A stretch of DNA of 64,000 bases from Gymnorhina tibicen. Taxonomy: Eukaryota > Chordata > Aves > Passeriformes > Artamidae. The DNA is taken from assembly GCA_013399875.1 (NCBI GenBank), contig VXAZ01006216.1, positions 317,915-381,914 on the forward strand, written 5' to 3'. Below are positions 1 to 11,568 of this stretch, piece by piece. The notes under the pieces are model-generated. The model was not told the DNA's origin and did no database searches. It worked only from the letters and a program-made list of their open reading frames with translations. Each line of letters begins with the position of its first letter. Positions within the stretch are counted from its first letter, which is position 1. The position numbers were made by a program, and so were the translations under genes.

Positions 1-371
1 CACTGCACTGCACCTGCTCCTACGGCTCCTTACTGCCCAATTCTTGTAATCAAAGCACCTTTGCAAAGCCCTGAACAGTTTGTGACGAGGCAACGCCGTC
101 CCACTTTTTACCATTTGAGAACAGAAAAATTCCGCTGGAGTTCACCGCCGTTTAATGAGCAACTCCAGTCCCCACGTAACCCCACCGAAACGTGAAGATA
201 ACACTTCCCAAATCCATATGTTAGGCACTTCTAGCTCTGACAGACAGGCTCCATCACATTTCCTGCAGCAGCTTCGGAGCCACCACATGCTCCGAGTCTG
301 CCCAGCAGAAGCTGCGATCCCCAGGGCAGGACATGGGATCGGCAGCGGGGCTGGAGCTGCTCCCACTCCTC

Positions 372-788
372 CAGCACACTTCAGTGTCACAGAAACAGGG
401 AATGGCTTTGGGAGGCCCTCAGGATCATCCCATTCCACCCCTGCCATGGGCAGGGACACCTCCCACTGTCCCAGGCTGCTCCAAGCCCCATCCAACCTGG
501 CCTTGGACACTGCCAGGGATCCAGGGGCAGCCACAGCTTCTCTGGGAATTCCCGCCCAGTCCCTCGCCACCCCCCCAGCCAGGAATTCCTTCCCAAGATC
601 CCATCCAGCCCTGCCCTCTGGCAGTGGGAAGCCATTCCCTGGGTCCTGTCCCTCCAGGCCTTGTCCCCAGTCCCTCTGCAGCTCTCCTGGAGCCCCTTTA
701 GGCCCTGGCAGGGGCTCTGAGCTCTCCCTGGAGCCTTCTCCTCTCCAGGTGAGCACCCCCAGCTCTCCCAGCCTGGCTCCAGCCCTCT
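372..788 (-). mobile_element. CR1 LINE, 3' end
   Basis: Read on the minus strand, it runs from the GGGAGAGCTGGGGGTGCTC block through AAGGAATTCCTGGCTGG and GTGTCCAAGGCCAGG to the 3' end near CCCTGCCATGGG. It closely matches the copies at 5236-5640, 29655-30150 and 34750-35147, so it belongs to one young subfamily. It is 5'-truncated with no intact ORF; apparent reading frames here are non-coding LINE tail. Confidence 0.9.
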
Positions 789-2382
789 GAATTAATTTGT
801 GCCCTCCTCGACTCAAAAATAAAGAGCCACTGGAACCAAGACACCTATTCAAACCAAACCCAGTAAACTGTCTGTGTATCCCTTTTCTTTGTATTTCAGG
901 ATAGCAGCAAATGCTAAAGAAGTGACGTTATGGAACCAAATTAATTCTCTACCACTGAGGAAATGTTATCAGTGCCAGCCCAGCTTCCACCAACATCCCG
1001 TGACAAACAGGAGCTCAGTTATCCTTTACCTCCTTGCTGCCCCAGCAAAGAACAGTTCTGCAGAACTGAACTACCTGGAGAGCTGGACAAGTTCACTTTA
1101 TTCTCACTAAATGAGCCTGACCTCCCATTATCAACTTGTTTACGGAGCCATTACTAAAATAATACTACACTGATCAGACCCTTTTTGTTTGAAATTCCAG
1201 TGTCTCTCCCTATTCCCATGTTCCAGACTGATGGACACAAAACCCCCCGGATCCACACTCCAGTGTCAGCGGCTGCCACCCCAGTACATTTTCCCTATCT
1301 CCCTGTTTCCAGCTTAGCCAGCACCTCTTCTCTTAATTCTTCTTTTCCCTTGTCAGAAGGGTGGCCTGGACATAATTCCTGCATTTATTTCAAAGCCTGG
1401 AAATGAGGTCCAAGGTCAAAATATACTACGGACACATAGGGAAAAGCACATGGAATGCAAGAAGAGGATTTAGGAGCAAAAGTGTCAACCCCCCATCTCT
1501 TTTTGGACTGGATTTTTTGATGTCTCCTCACCAAAATGTCCCATAAATCTGCCCCTCAAGTAGGCATCCATCCCCATTATTCTGAAGTCCAAACTCTTCC
1601 AAAATTGAGGAAGCCCCACAGGTTTGTGCAGCAGCACCCCAAGGTAACTCAACACGGCCTCTTCTGGGACACTTTGTCCTCCACAAGCCCAGGTAAGGAT
1701 TTCTAAACATGAAGCTGTGACTAAAGAGCCTCTAATTAAGGATAAAGCAGTGGCAATTCCTATAGTTATAATATTTATAATAACATATTATGTGTATTAT
1801 AATATTTATGGTTTATAATTCCATAAAATTCTTTCAAGCACAGAGATCTAAAAATGTTAGAGGATTTCCCTGGACTTTAAAATGGTCCACTCAAAGCTGA
1901 GCTCAGCTAAAACATGGTGAGATTCAGGCAGAGTTTTCAAAGTTATCTTCTCCCAGGGACAAGGAGCTACTTGGAACCTGCTCCTGATCTTCCTGAAGCT
2001 CTGAGGACCTGAGAGAGCACCCAAAGGTGCACGAGAGACAGCGTCACTCTCTGGTTGCTTTAGACTCATCACAAACCAAAAACATCTCGAGTTTAAAAAT
2101 TTGGGAGTAATCAGCTGTGTTTTTATACACAAATGTAAGAGGTGGCTGCACAAACCTACATGGAAAAGCTGATTAAGGAAGGATGGAAAAGAGAGTTGAA
2201 TTTAAAAATGAGAAGAGTGAGATCAGCAGTGGCTGTTACCACATCTGCAGCTCTTCTGGCCAGGTTCTGCAAATCATTTCTCTCTTGCACAACAAGAGGG
2301 GCTCTAAATAATTGTTGCATGGGGTCTCTAAGGGAATTACACCAAAATTTCCCCAAGCAGATCATCAGCCTCACCCTCCGTC

Positions 2383-2440
2383 AGAGCAGTTTGGGTTGGA
2401 AGGGGCTTGGAGGACCACCTGACAGCCTAAGAACAGTTCA
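2383..2440 (-). mobile_element. Possible CR1 3' relic
   Basis: GTTTGGGTTGGAAGGGGCTT on the plus strand resembles the complement of a CR1 3' tail. The flanks do not continue the match, so this is weak. Confidence 0.35.
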
Positions 2441-3547
2441 GCACTTCTGGGCACTGCATTGTGCTCAAACCTGGGCTCTTGCAGAGCTCTGGTGAAGCAG
2501 CAGGGCCTTGTTGTTCAGATTTATTTTCCCCCTGGCAGTAGCAAAGTCTCTGAGCTTTGATTTAAACCTGAAGCTAATTTAAGGGGCGGGTACACCCTTC
2601 CATACTGTAATTTATCCTTTTCAATATAAATGAATTCACCTGCTTGCTGTAAACTTCACGTGTGATTTAGGTTTAGAACCAGTTCTAATTATCTCTGTAT
2701 TCACCAAGAATTCAAGACACTTTCCATGGCTCTAGAATATGAGCATCTTAAAGGCTCTCAGTCTCCTACAGCTGCCAAAACCCATTAAACCTTTCTGTGC
2801 CTTACTCAGCCCTCTGGGCAGGTTAATGGCATTGATAAATGATCTGATCCAATTTATCAATTCCAACAGACAACCAGGAGCCACACAACCTCTCCAGACT
2901 GATTCACAAAACAAGTATCATGAATGCGTCACACTCTTGGCATCAGAAACTAAAACTCTGCCTTCTGACCCACCTCCAAAAAGCTCATTTTCACTGAGTT
3001 ACCAGCACTGTAACTCTACAAATTCTTCAAAACCTAATTGTTTCCACAGCAGTGCTAATGAGAGGAATTAAAAAAGGAGTCTTTATCAAGCTAATGTTTT
3101 CCTTGGGAGTGATTTCCCACTACAAATATCACACATAATGAAGACACTTTACTTTTCTGCCATTAATTCCCTTTGGACAGCGATCGGGACAATGTGGAGT
3201 GCCACAGATGAGGATTTCAGCTCGAAGGGATTCCTGCTGGAATCCTTGGGTTTTTTTTTTTCCAAAGGCCATCCCAGTGAATTCTGAGGAGCAGCACAAA
3301 CACAATGCTCAGCTGGCTTCCACACCTCGCTATTAACGTAAATGGGGCTGCAAAACAATTAGAGACTTGGCCATACATTTGTGATGTAATTAGTTCCATA
3401 CATGATTTCAAAGCTTTGCACCTGCATCAGCTTAATTGGACTCAGCTACACTCGGAATCACCGAGCTGAATTTTCTCATTTCCAGTCATATTATCAATTA
3501 GGACTTTTTTTGCAGCAATCAAGGGCTGCCAGTTGAAACATCCTTAC

Positions 3548-3791
3548 CTCGGCTGATTTTCCTGGGAAATATTCTCCCCTCTCTGGTAGCCATTGTCAGC
3601 CACCTGAGTGGTGGAGCGCTTCACGATCTGCTTGAGCTCCTGCTCCAAGCGATCCTGGATGGCTTTCACCGTTTCTGGGATCTTCTTCAGCTTGGCCAGC
3701 CCTTTGATGAGGATTCCCATGAAGACAGCGCTGTTCTCCTCTGGATCCAGGTCTGTGTCTTCCTTGATCTCCAGAAGGCTTGAGTCTCGCA
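3548..3791 (-). CDS. EXOC4: EXOC4 exon 6 (last exon in the window)
   Basis: The exon is 244 bases: two bases closing a split Met codon, 80 codons, and two bases of the next Arg codon. It starts [20 protein letters not shown], contains [20 protein letters not shown] and [19 protein letters not shown], and ends [10 protein letters not shown]. The central block is essentially identical to mammals. The start (DSSLLEI against EINLQDI) and the end (ENISQENQP against ENVTVENQP) vary. The acceptor is TCCCTTCCAG|TGCGA and the donor CCGAG|GTAAGG. Translation continues in an exon left of the window. Confidence 0.96.
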
Positions 3792-4984
3792 CTGGAAGGG
3801 ATTGAAAAAGGCTTAACCCCGGATCTAAACCATCCAACCCAACATCAGCACCCTGGAGCAGCAACACGAGAGCTCCTCTGGCCTCCCAGAACTCCCAGCA
3901 CGTGGAGCGACCAAGGATGAACCAGAGAACCAGAAACACCTGGATCGTGGTGGGGAGCAGTGGATATTTCTGTTTGCTTGGGGGCTTCCCTAGACATAAA
4001 CAGAGCAGCCTGCACATTGGATTGATTTAGGAACAACTCATGGTGCAAATTCTGTGTTAGGAAATAGAGGAAGTCTGGTACAATTAAGACACTCATAAAT
4101 GAGAAGACACAATATCCCTACAAATCCCCTGAATGTGTTTCAAGGAGCTAAAACTGCCTCTGTTTCTTCCCCAGCTGTTTTTCCTTGCTATTTCCTTCAC
4201 CAGAGAGGAATTTTCATTACAAACAGTACCAAGCTTAAGAGACTGCTGATGAATTCAGCAAAGTTTATGCTGCCGAAGTGACTGATTGTTTGATTTTATC
4301 TTTTTCTGCTTTATTACGTCTGCCAAGGGGTTGATGAAGTTACTCAAATCTTCCAGCAAGGCTTCTAGAAGGGAAAAGTGAGAAGAATTAGAGAGGATAC
4401 CGCAGACACGGTCCTGAAGTAACAGGGATTGCACAGGGAGAAATCCTGTTGCTAAGCGACAGGGGATGGGAAAGCAAGAGACACTCTGCTTGTTTTAAGT
4501 AGGTTCATTAAGCAACATTTCTTAATTTACAGATAACACCCAGCACCAACAAAAGCGTGGCTCTGTTAAAGACTGGGTGAAACATTTAATAAATATATTT
4601 AAACACTTATGTGAAGTAAGTGTCTTCGAGGCAAACTGAATTAAAAGCATCTTGGAAGATCTACAGCCACTCCGTGCCACGCACCACGCCAGATCCTTGG
4701 ATCAAAATGAAAACCCAAAGGCTGTTCCATCTGACTGGGGCTGAGCTCTGAAAAGGCTGGTGGGTGACAGATGACTCCCATGGTTTCAACTCCTCGACAG
4801 ATTTTTTTTTTTTACTTCCAAACTTTTCCAAGAAGCTGAAGAAATGTCAAAAGATCCAGCAGAAGGATGTAAGGAACGTGGCGGGAGTGAGGGGCGGCAC
4901 GTCACGGGGGGCTGGCTGAAGCTGGGACTCTCAACAGAGGAGCAGCAGCAGTGCTAAGTCAGGGCAAGATCAAGAAAACAATGG

Positions 4985-5037
4985 CCAGTTTATAACTGGA
5001 TGGTGCCAGTTTATAACTGGATGGTGCCAGTTTATAA
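4985..5037. repeat. 21-bp tandem repeat, about 2.5 copies
   Basis: The unit starts CCAGTTTATAACTGGATGG. Two exact copies (4985-5005, 5006-5026) are followed by a partial third. A related GTGCCAGTTTA occurs again near 5071. The unit contains a short inverted repeat (CCAGTTTATAACTGG). Confidence 0.9.
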
Positions 5038-5235
5038 ATGTAATCACAATAAATGGGTAAAGCTCCCCTCGGTGCCAGTTTACACCAACCTCAGGCTCAG
5101 TCAATCAAGAGGCTGCTTTTTTCCAGCATTGTGATCCCAAGCTCTGCACCTCTGGCTCAAACAAAGCTCGCTGCTTATGTGGTCTCACATTTGAACCCAG
5201 AGCACCAGGTGAGAGTGAGGTGAGAATGGATCCTG

Positions 5236-5640
5236 CTCTGGAGCCAGGCTGGGAGACCTGGGGGTGCTCACCTGGAGAAGGCTCCAGGGAGAGCTCAGAG
5301 CCCCTGCCAGGGTCTAAAGGGGCTCCAGGAGAGCTGCAGAGGGACTGGGGACAAGGCCTGGAGGGACAGGACCCAGGGAATGGCTTCCCACTGCCAGAGG
5401 GCGGGGCTGGATGGGATGTTGGGAAGGAATTCCTGGCTGGGAGGGGGGGGAGGGACTGGGCTGGAATTCCCAGAGAAGCTGTGGCTGCCCCTGCATCCCT
5501 GGGAGTGTTCAAGGCCAGGCTGGACAGGGCTTGGAGCAGCCTGGGATAGTGGGAGGTGTCCCTGCCCATGGCAGGGGGGTTGGACTGGATGAGCTTTAAA
5601 AAGACCCCTCCAACTCCAAACCATTCCATGATCCCACGAT
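5236..5640 (+). mobile_element. CR1 LINE, 3' end
   Basis: A plus-strand copy of the same young CR1 subfamily as 372-788. It runs from GAGCCAGGCTGGGAGACCTG to the tail CCAAACCATTCCATGATCCC. It is 5'-truncated and non-coding. Confidence 0.9.
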
Positions 5641-6959
5641 GATGAACATCCCCAAGTTCAAACAGTGTTTCTCTCTCTCACACACACTTTTTCCAATTAA
5701 ATGTCAGCAAGTTACAGGACAAGCAACGAGAAACACCCAGAATGCACTAATTAAAAACAAAAAGCAGCAAAAAAAAGCAAGGATAAAATAAAGACATTTC
5801 AAACAGCACCTGGAATTTAACAACTGGATGCAGACCTATTCCTGCTCAAAGCTCTGCTGCCTCACAGACCTTTCACCCCCCAGAGCTGCAAAGCCCTTTG
5901 TGGCTGCAGACCTGGTCTCTGCCCACTCTGTTATTGTTATTTGTTATTCTCCAGACCCCACAGCAAAAACCCAGGCACAAACACAGAAAATGAGCTCTTT
6001 GGAACCAGAGCTGTGAAAAGACAGCACTGGGAATGCTACAGGAAGAAAGGTTTAACCTATTCTTTTTTAAAAAAAAACCCTAAATATCTCGTTTCTCTGA
6101 GTTCAGTGCAGAGATCTCCCAGCCCAAGCAGCCCCTCAGAGGACAGGTCCCCGTCATGAGGCTGCACCCCTTTGTAGGCAGCTCGTAAATTATCCCTAAT
6201 ATCACACAATGAACACCCCAGAGGGAGGAAATGGAGCCGCAGCCAAATGTGAGGACAGCATTTAAGAGGAGTAAAAGCAGCAATCTTGCTGAGAACTCTG
6301 CCAGCACACTGGGACAAACACTCCTCCATTTTCAAAAGAGCAAACCAATTTCCAGCACCCTCAAATAGCCAGGACATTGATTTACATCTCTTACAAACAA
6401 GAGCAGAGTGAGCAATCCGGTATCTGGGAGCTGCACACGGGCCTGGAGGCTCTGTTCGACCTGGATGTTTGATGGAACAGTGGGAACCTGTTTTCAGTGG
6501 GATCCCTGCACATTGTGCCTGTTAAACAGGAGCCCTGGGTAGCTTTGGGGGCCCATTTATCTGTGAGATCTGACAAGATCCCAACCCTGGGTAACTGAGG
6601 AAGTTCTTTCCTTGTGTCTTTGGCACTTCAAATGTCCTCTCCTGCCATTTAATGTCACCAAGGGGCTGTTTGACCACAAAGCTTTGGCCCAGGAACGAGC
6701 TCCTCCTGTCCCCTTCCTCTTCCAGGAAGGCATCAGAGGACACAGGCATTTATGAAGGAGTTCACCTGGAAAACTGCAGCCCCATGTGCTGCTCCCTGTG
6801 GGCAGAGGAGTCCACAGCTGAGGAAAGCTGTCCCCAGACATCAGCTCTCAGAAGTGAGAGCTTTGTCTGTATTTACTCCTCAACTGGGAGTATGAATAAC
6901 TTTGTTATTCTTTGGGATCAAGAAGTTGTTCCTAGCTTTGATTCTTGGAAGGAAGGAGC

Positions 6960-7610
6960 ACGGAGAGCAGATCTGCCACCATGGACTGCTGGAAGGCAGA
7001 CTTGGCCTGTCCAGGAGCCTGGTTGAGACTCCCTTGGGAGCCTGTCCTGGAGGGCAGAGGAGCCCAGGAAAGCCCTTTTCAGGAAGGAAATCCTAAAGGC
7101 ACAGGAGCAGGCTGTCCCCACGAACCAAAAGATAATCAGGCAGGAAGAAGACTGGCCTGGCTGGACAGAGAGCTTTGACTGGAATTCAGGGGAAAAGGAG
7201 TTTCTGGCCTTTGGAAGAAGCAGAAGGCAGCCCAGGAGGAACAGAAGGACGTTGTGAGGTTGTGAAGGGAGAAAATGAGAAGGACCAAAGCCCAGCTAGA
7301 ATTTAACCTGGTCACTGCTGTAAAGGACAATAAAAATGTTTCTATAAATACATCAGCAAGCAAAGGTGGGCCAGGGAGAATCTCCATCCTTGGCTGGATG
7401 TGGTGGAAACAGCGACAAAAGGAAGAGCCAGAGGTACCAAACACCAGCTGTTCTCAGGGCACCCAGGGGAAGGCAGGGATGGGGAGCAGAAGGAAGCCCC
7501 AGAATCCAAGGGGAATGGTCAGTCCACACCACTTGGACACTCACAGGCCCATGGGGCAGGCGGGATCCACCCAAGCGCTCTGCAGAGCATTCCCAGCCTC
7601 CAGCAGATCC
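6960..7610 (+). mobile_element. CR1 LINE, internal ORF2 fragment (decayed)
   Basis: This resembles the CR1 ORF2 stretch between the endonuclease and reverse transcriptase domains. Landmarks are GACTGCTGGAAGGCAGACTT, TTTGGAAGAAG, AAAGCCCAGCTAGAATTTAA, TTTCTATAAATACATCAGCA, GGGAGAATCTCCATCCTTGG and TGGGATCCACCCAAG-like sequence near 7570. No frame stays open throughout, so it is a dead relic and older than the 3'-end copies. The match is to recalled avian CR1 consensus. Confidence 0.75.
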
Positions 7611-7639
7611 ACTCCCACCCGCCCCTGGATGCCACACCT

Positions 7640-7870
7640 GGATCCCCTCACCCAGGGCACTGACAAAGATGGCAAACAGCTTTCTCCACGAGAATGTTCT
7701 GGGAAACAAAGGCTTTACCAACCAGGATGTCCAGGTAGGCCTGACACATCCACAGCCTTCCCCTCATCCTCCAAGCGGGTCGCTTTGTCCACAGAAGGTC
7801 AGCTTGGCCAGGCAGGACCTGCCTTTCCTAAACCCACTCTCACTGGGCTGATCCTCTCGTTCCAACCAAG
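7640..7870 (-). mobile_element. CR1 LINE, ORF2 3' part (decayed)
   Basis: The plus strand reads as the complement of the CR1 ORF2 C-terminal segment, with landmarks GGGAAACAAAGGCTTTACCA, GTCCAGGTAGGCCTGACAC, CACAGCCTTCCCCTCATCC and GCAGGACCTGCCTTTCCTAA. It faces the plus-strand ORF2 piece 30 bases to its left. It is degraded and non-coding. Confidence 0.75.
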
Positions 7871-10299
7871 TCTGCAAACCTCTTGTGAAGCACAGCACTT
7901 AAACACATCTTATCAAAAGCCTCCTAAGACAACAACCTAAAGGAATGATGATTTTGACACATTCTCGAATAAACTTGCAGCCATTTTTGCAAATTTTTCA
8001 TCACCAAACCATTTCTCATCTGAAAATGCACAACTCTGTGTTGAAGTAGGCCAAAGTTGAGCTGTGGATGAAACCCCTAGAAGTTGAAGCAGGTGCACCA
8101 GTGATTCCCCACCCCTGGAGTTACAGAGTGGGGAGCTTCCTGATCCCTGCTGTGATGATGCCCTACAAAATCTTCTGTTCCAGCTGGAATTCACTTGCTC
8201 AGTGCTGCCATGTCCCAAGGAACCAACCTGCTGCAAGAAGCTTTTTAATAGCTCTGGTCTGATCCCTAAAAAGCCAACTTTGGGAACTCATTTAAGCAAA
8301 GCAGCTGAAAAAAAGGCTCTTGGGTCTTGTTTTTCATTCCAGTGAACGGCCAAAATTTGCTGCTCCTCATTACCGAAGGTTTCATTATCCAGGGGCTTTT
8401 ATGGGACTCTTGTAAAATTTAATGTACTATTTTCCATGATTTATGTCCTGCTGCTGATATCCTTTGCACCTTCAATCCTCCCAGAGAAAAGCACACGAGT
8501 TCCTCGTGGCCCGGAGGCGTCATTTCAGATCTGAAGGAACACCAGCTGCTAATTCCTGGTGCTGAATCCTTGCTCTGACACGTGCACGGAGCAACAAATG
8601 GGCACTTCCTGCACAAATGGGTCCTTGGAAGGTTTTGGGAATGTTCTGCTCCGCCTCGCTACCAAACCCAGAAGAGAACCCACTTTGAAAATCCTCCTGA
8701 TCAATAAAAAGCATGCAAATCAAGCCTCCAAATAAAAAAATACGTGCATCGTAGCCAAATATCTGCTGTTGGGACTACACACAGGAACAACTCAGGAAAT
8801 TACACAGAAACAGCAATTATGTGGCACTCTCCTGGCTTTCACCACACCGATCTCAAATCTCCTTGATTTTTTCCCTTTCCTTCCACCAAACCCACCCCCA
8901 GGTCATTAAATTTTAAGAACAAATGATGAAGGCAAATCGGCCAGCTGGTGTCAGACCCTCAGGTGAGGTTCATAAGAAGAGGAGAAATCTTTTGAAGATT
9001 TACTGAGTGTGTTTGAAGCGGAAGCACCTGTGACAACCAACTGGCACAGTGGCATTTTTTAGATTCACCTTGAAAATTGGACATTCCAAGCTCTGGCTCC
9101 TGCAGGGATTTTGCAGGAGGAGGTTTAGAGGTGTCCACATGTTGTCCCTGGTTCTTGAAGAAAAGAGAGCCAGGAGCAGTACCTAGACCTGACCTTAGAA
9201 CCACCCCACTGCCTGGCCCTAGAAACTCCACTCTTCTCCTAGTGCTTAAAACCAAAACATCACTGAAATAAATTAACAATTCAGCATAAAACCTACATGT
9301 GCCACCCACAGCAGTATTTACTGTCACTACCAGCTCATCTTCTGCTGGATTTCTAAGAAGTGTTGTCCCGAATTTCCCAGGAAAGGGCACTCTTGGGGTT
9401 GCTCTGAAGCAGGCGAGCACGCTTTCGAGTTCCAGGAAGAGCCTGGCAGAGCAGGAACCTTCCTAAACACCCTTCGGAGTACAGAAAGTGCAAGCAGAGA
9501 GATATCATTTAAAAGTGAGAGTATTTCTCTGAACTGGCATGAAGGGAGAGCGTTACTGGGGAACTGCCACGTCTCCAATCCTCAGGTGAGCATTGCTGAA
9601 GGGTTTGTTTTATTTTACGTGCGGCAGGAACAGCTTTAATTTCCTTATAAAGATTCTGCAGCACAAGGTAACCTCTCCTCTGGGAAGAGAGCGCGGGAAG
9701 GACTCCAAATTTTGGCATTTTTGCTGGGATGGGATGAGGGAGGCAGCGCTTTAGAATGACACCCATTAATATGCACAGCCACTTTGTTTCATCAATAAAA
9801 AGCCAAAGAACTTAAGTGACTAAAGGCAGAAACAGCTTTTGTTATGCATACACATAAGTTTGAAATTCTCTGGTACTTGTGCAGTCCTGGAAAAGGCTAC
9901 TTTTAAATAAAATTACACGGAAACAATCTGCATAAGTACATTGTGCACTTGAAGCAGAACCATATGCATATTTTATGCTGATCAAATGTTTTCTGTTAGA
10001 ATCCACATCTTTGCCAGGCTGAGGGACACTTGCCCAGCACTTCACTGAGTGATACAGAGCACAAGGAGGAGCCAAGGAAGAGATTTTCTGGTGCATTGGG
10101 TGTGAAGAGCAAGAAGAGATCTGCAAAAACAAGATCAGGAGGGGCATCGCCTGCTCTGTTCCCCATCCATGAGGTGGGAGATCCCCATCAGCTCCACGAC
10201 TTCAGACCTTTTGGTTTTATTACCATACAAAAGACCAGTATTTTGGGGGGAAAGATGGCAGACACTACAAATACCACTCAGAAAGAGGGATTTTAACAT

Positions 10300-10362
10300 T
10301 TAGAGGGGCTGGAAGTAGATGGTCTTTCAGGTCCCTTCCAACCCAAACCATTCTATTTCCAG
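10300..10362 (+). mobile_element. CR1 3' tail fragment
   Basis: GGTCCCTTCCAACCCAAACC followed by ATTCTAT is the standard CR1 terminus. Only about 60 bases remain. Confidence 0.75.
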
Positions 10363-11314
10363 TGGTGAGACTGGGATTCAGGTTTTTGTGGTTTATTTCC
10401 TCCATTCCTCGAAATCCTGTGATCTTTTACAAGAAAGCTGAACTGAACTTGTCGCTGATCACAGAGCACAACAGGAATTCCGAAGTTTTTCCCTCGGAAC
10501 GTTCGTATGGTTCTTCTCTTCCAGGTTTGGAGTGACCAAGCTGCAGTTTCCAGCTCTGAAGGTTTGTGACTCCTCACAAACCCCGGGACACAGAAAACCA
10601 GCCCCGGGCTCCAAGAGCAGCCAGCCCGGCAGGAGCAGAGCTGAAGAACAAAACCCCTACAGGAGCAGGAGATAAGAGTAATCAAATGGAACAATCTCGG
10701 AGGTAAGTGTGACAAAACTAGAAACAAAAGGACAAAAGAATTAATAAGGCTGAAAAGAGAAGGAAAGATTCTCTGCATTTGAGGAATACTGAAATAACCA
10801 GGTTTGAAAGGGGGGAAGAGGCTGTAGGTCACTTCTGTATTATTCATCAAGGACAACCCCACTTATTAATCTTCTGAAACAATACAAAGATTAATTTCCC
10901 CTCTCTGCAGCCCTTCCAAAGCCTCAGACAAAAGCACCAGAGAAAGAGTTCTCCTCAGTGTTTGTTGCAGGAACACGAATAAAAGATCGGCCCCAGATTA
11001 TTCCCGTGTACAGACAGACCTTTAGTCAAAGTTACAAAGCTCCCACAAGGAAAAGATTTGACCTTTTGGCTCCCACACAATAAAAAACTTCAGTAATATC
11101 TACACAAACCTGGCTGCCTGCAGTAAATAATGCTGAGGAAACCTGCACACAGAACGAACCCACTGCAAATCTCTGCTGCTCAAGATGTCAAGAACACGAT
11201 CAAGGTGAGAACAGGCACAGAAAATTGAGTGTATTTAACTGAAGCTGGTGGGGGTTAGGAGAGGAGAAAGATGATTGTCCAAGAGGGAAAAAAGCAAGTT
11301 CTGCCCCTGGACAC

Positions 11315-11400
11315 AACACCCACTCGTTCTGTGACACTGCACAAATCACTTCCCAAGTTTTTGTCTCCCCTGAGCCACGAGGGGATGATTTGCCTCCTCC
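11315..11400 (+). mobile_element. Possible CORE-SINE (MIR-like) relic
   Basis: CACAAATCACTTCCCAAG, then TTTTTGTCTCCCCTGAGCC and GGGGATGATTTGCCTCCTCC follow the order of the MIR core (AAGTCACTT...CTCAGTTTCC...GGGATGATA...CCTCC). Identity is low and no ends are visible. It lies about 60 bases from the EXOC4 exon 5 donor. Confidence 0.35.
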
Positions 11401-11458
11401 TACTCTGGCAAAATCGGCTGAAGATCCACAAATGAATATATATGGCTGAAATACTCAC

Positions 11459-11568
11459 TGCTGGAGCTTCCAGGAGTGCTGAACTGGGAAGTCTCGAGGA
11501 ATTTGCGAGGTGTAGATAAATTAGTGACATCCATCAGAGGCACAGGAGAGGCATCTTTCACAAGGGAG
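11459..11568 (-). CDS. EXOC4: EXOC4 exon 5
   Basis: The exon is 110 bases: one base closing the exon 4 codon, 36 codons, and one base opening the next. The peptide is [20 protein letters not shown], then [16 protein letters not shown]. It matches the mammalian Ser/Pro/Thr-rich linker (SLVKDASVPLIDVTNLPTP...) with one extra Pro in DASPVPL and several substitutions. It is the least conserved exon here, in line with a flexible linker after the N-terminal helices. The acceptor is CTCACACAG|CTCCC and the donor AGCA|GTGAGT, a consensus donor. Confidence 0.94.

Larger units (their letters stand above)
1..3547 (-). other. EXOC4: EXOC4 intron 6 (partial)
   Basis: This is intron sequence downstream of exon 6. 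It holds one CR1 3' end (372-788), a possible short CR1 relic (about 2383-2440) and an AT-rich run at about 1760-1830. I see no exon, RNA gene or other repeat in the remainder. Confidence 0.85.
3792..11458 (-). other. EXOC4: EXOC4 intron 5
   Basis: This 7.7 kb intron holds a 21-base tandem repeat (4985-5037), a CR1 3' end (5236-5640), two old CR1 ORF2 pieces in opposite orientation (6960-7610 and 7640-7870), a short CR1 tail (10300-10362) and a possible CORE-SINE relic (about 11315-11400). I see nothing recognisable in 3792-4984, 5641-6959 and 7871-10299. Confidence 0.85.

Noticed and set aside
142..852. A 236-codon minus-strand open frame and overlapping plus-strand frames, with close copies at 5220-5629, 29686-30148 and 34718-35335
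   Set aside because: The same sequence occurs in four places on both strands and ends in the CR1 tail. It is GC-rich LINE 3' sequence, which is naturally stop-poor, not a gene family.
1..3547. EXOC4 exon 7
   Set aside because: No minus-strand frame in this stretch resembles the expected LLLELLELLFDKFN segment, so it must lie left of the window.
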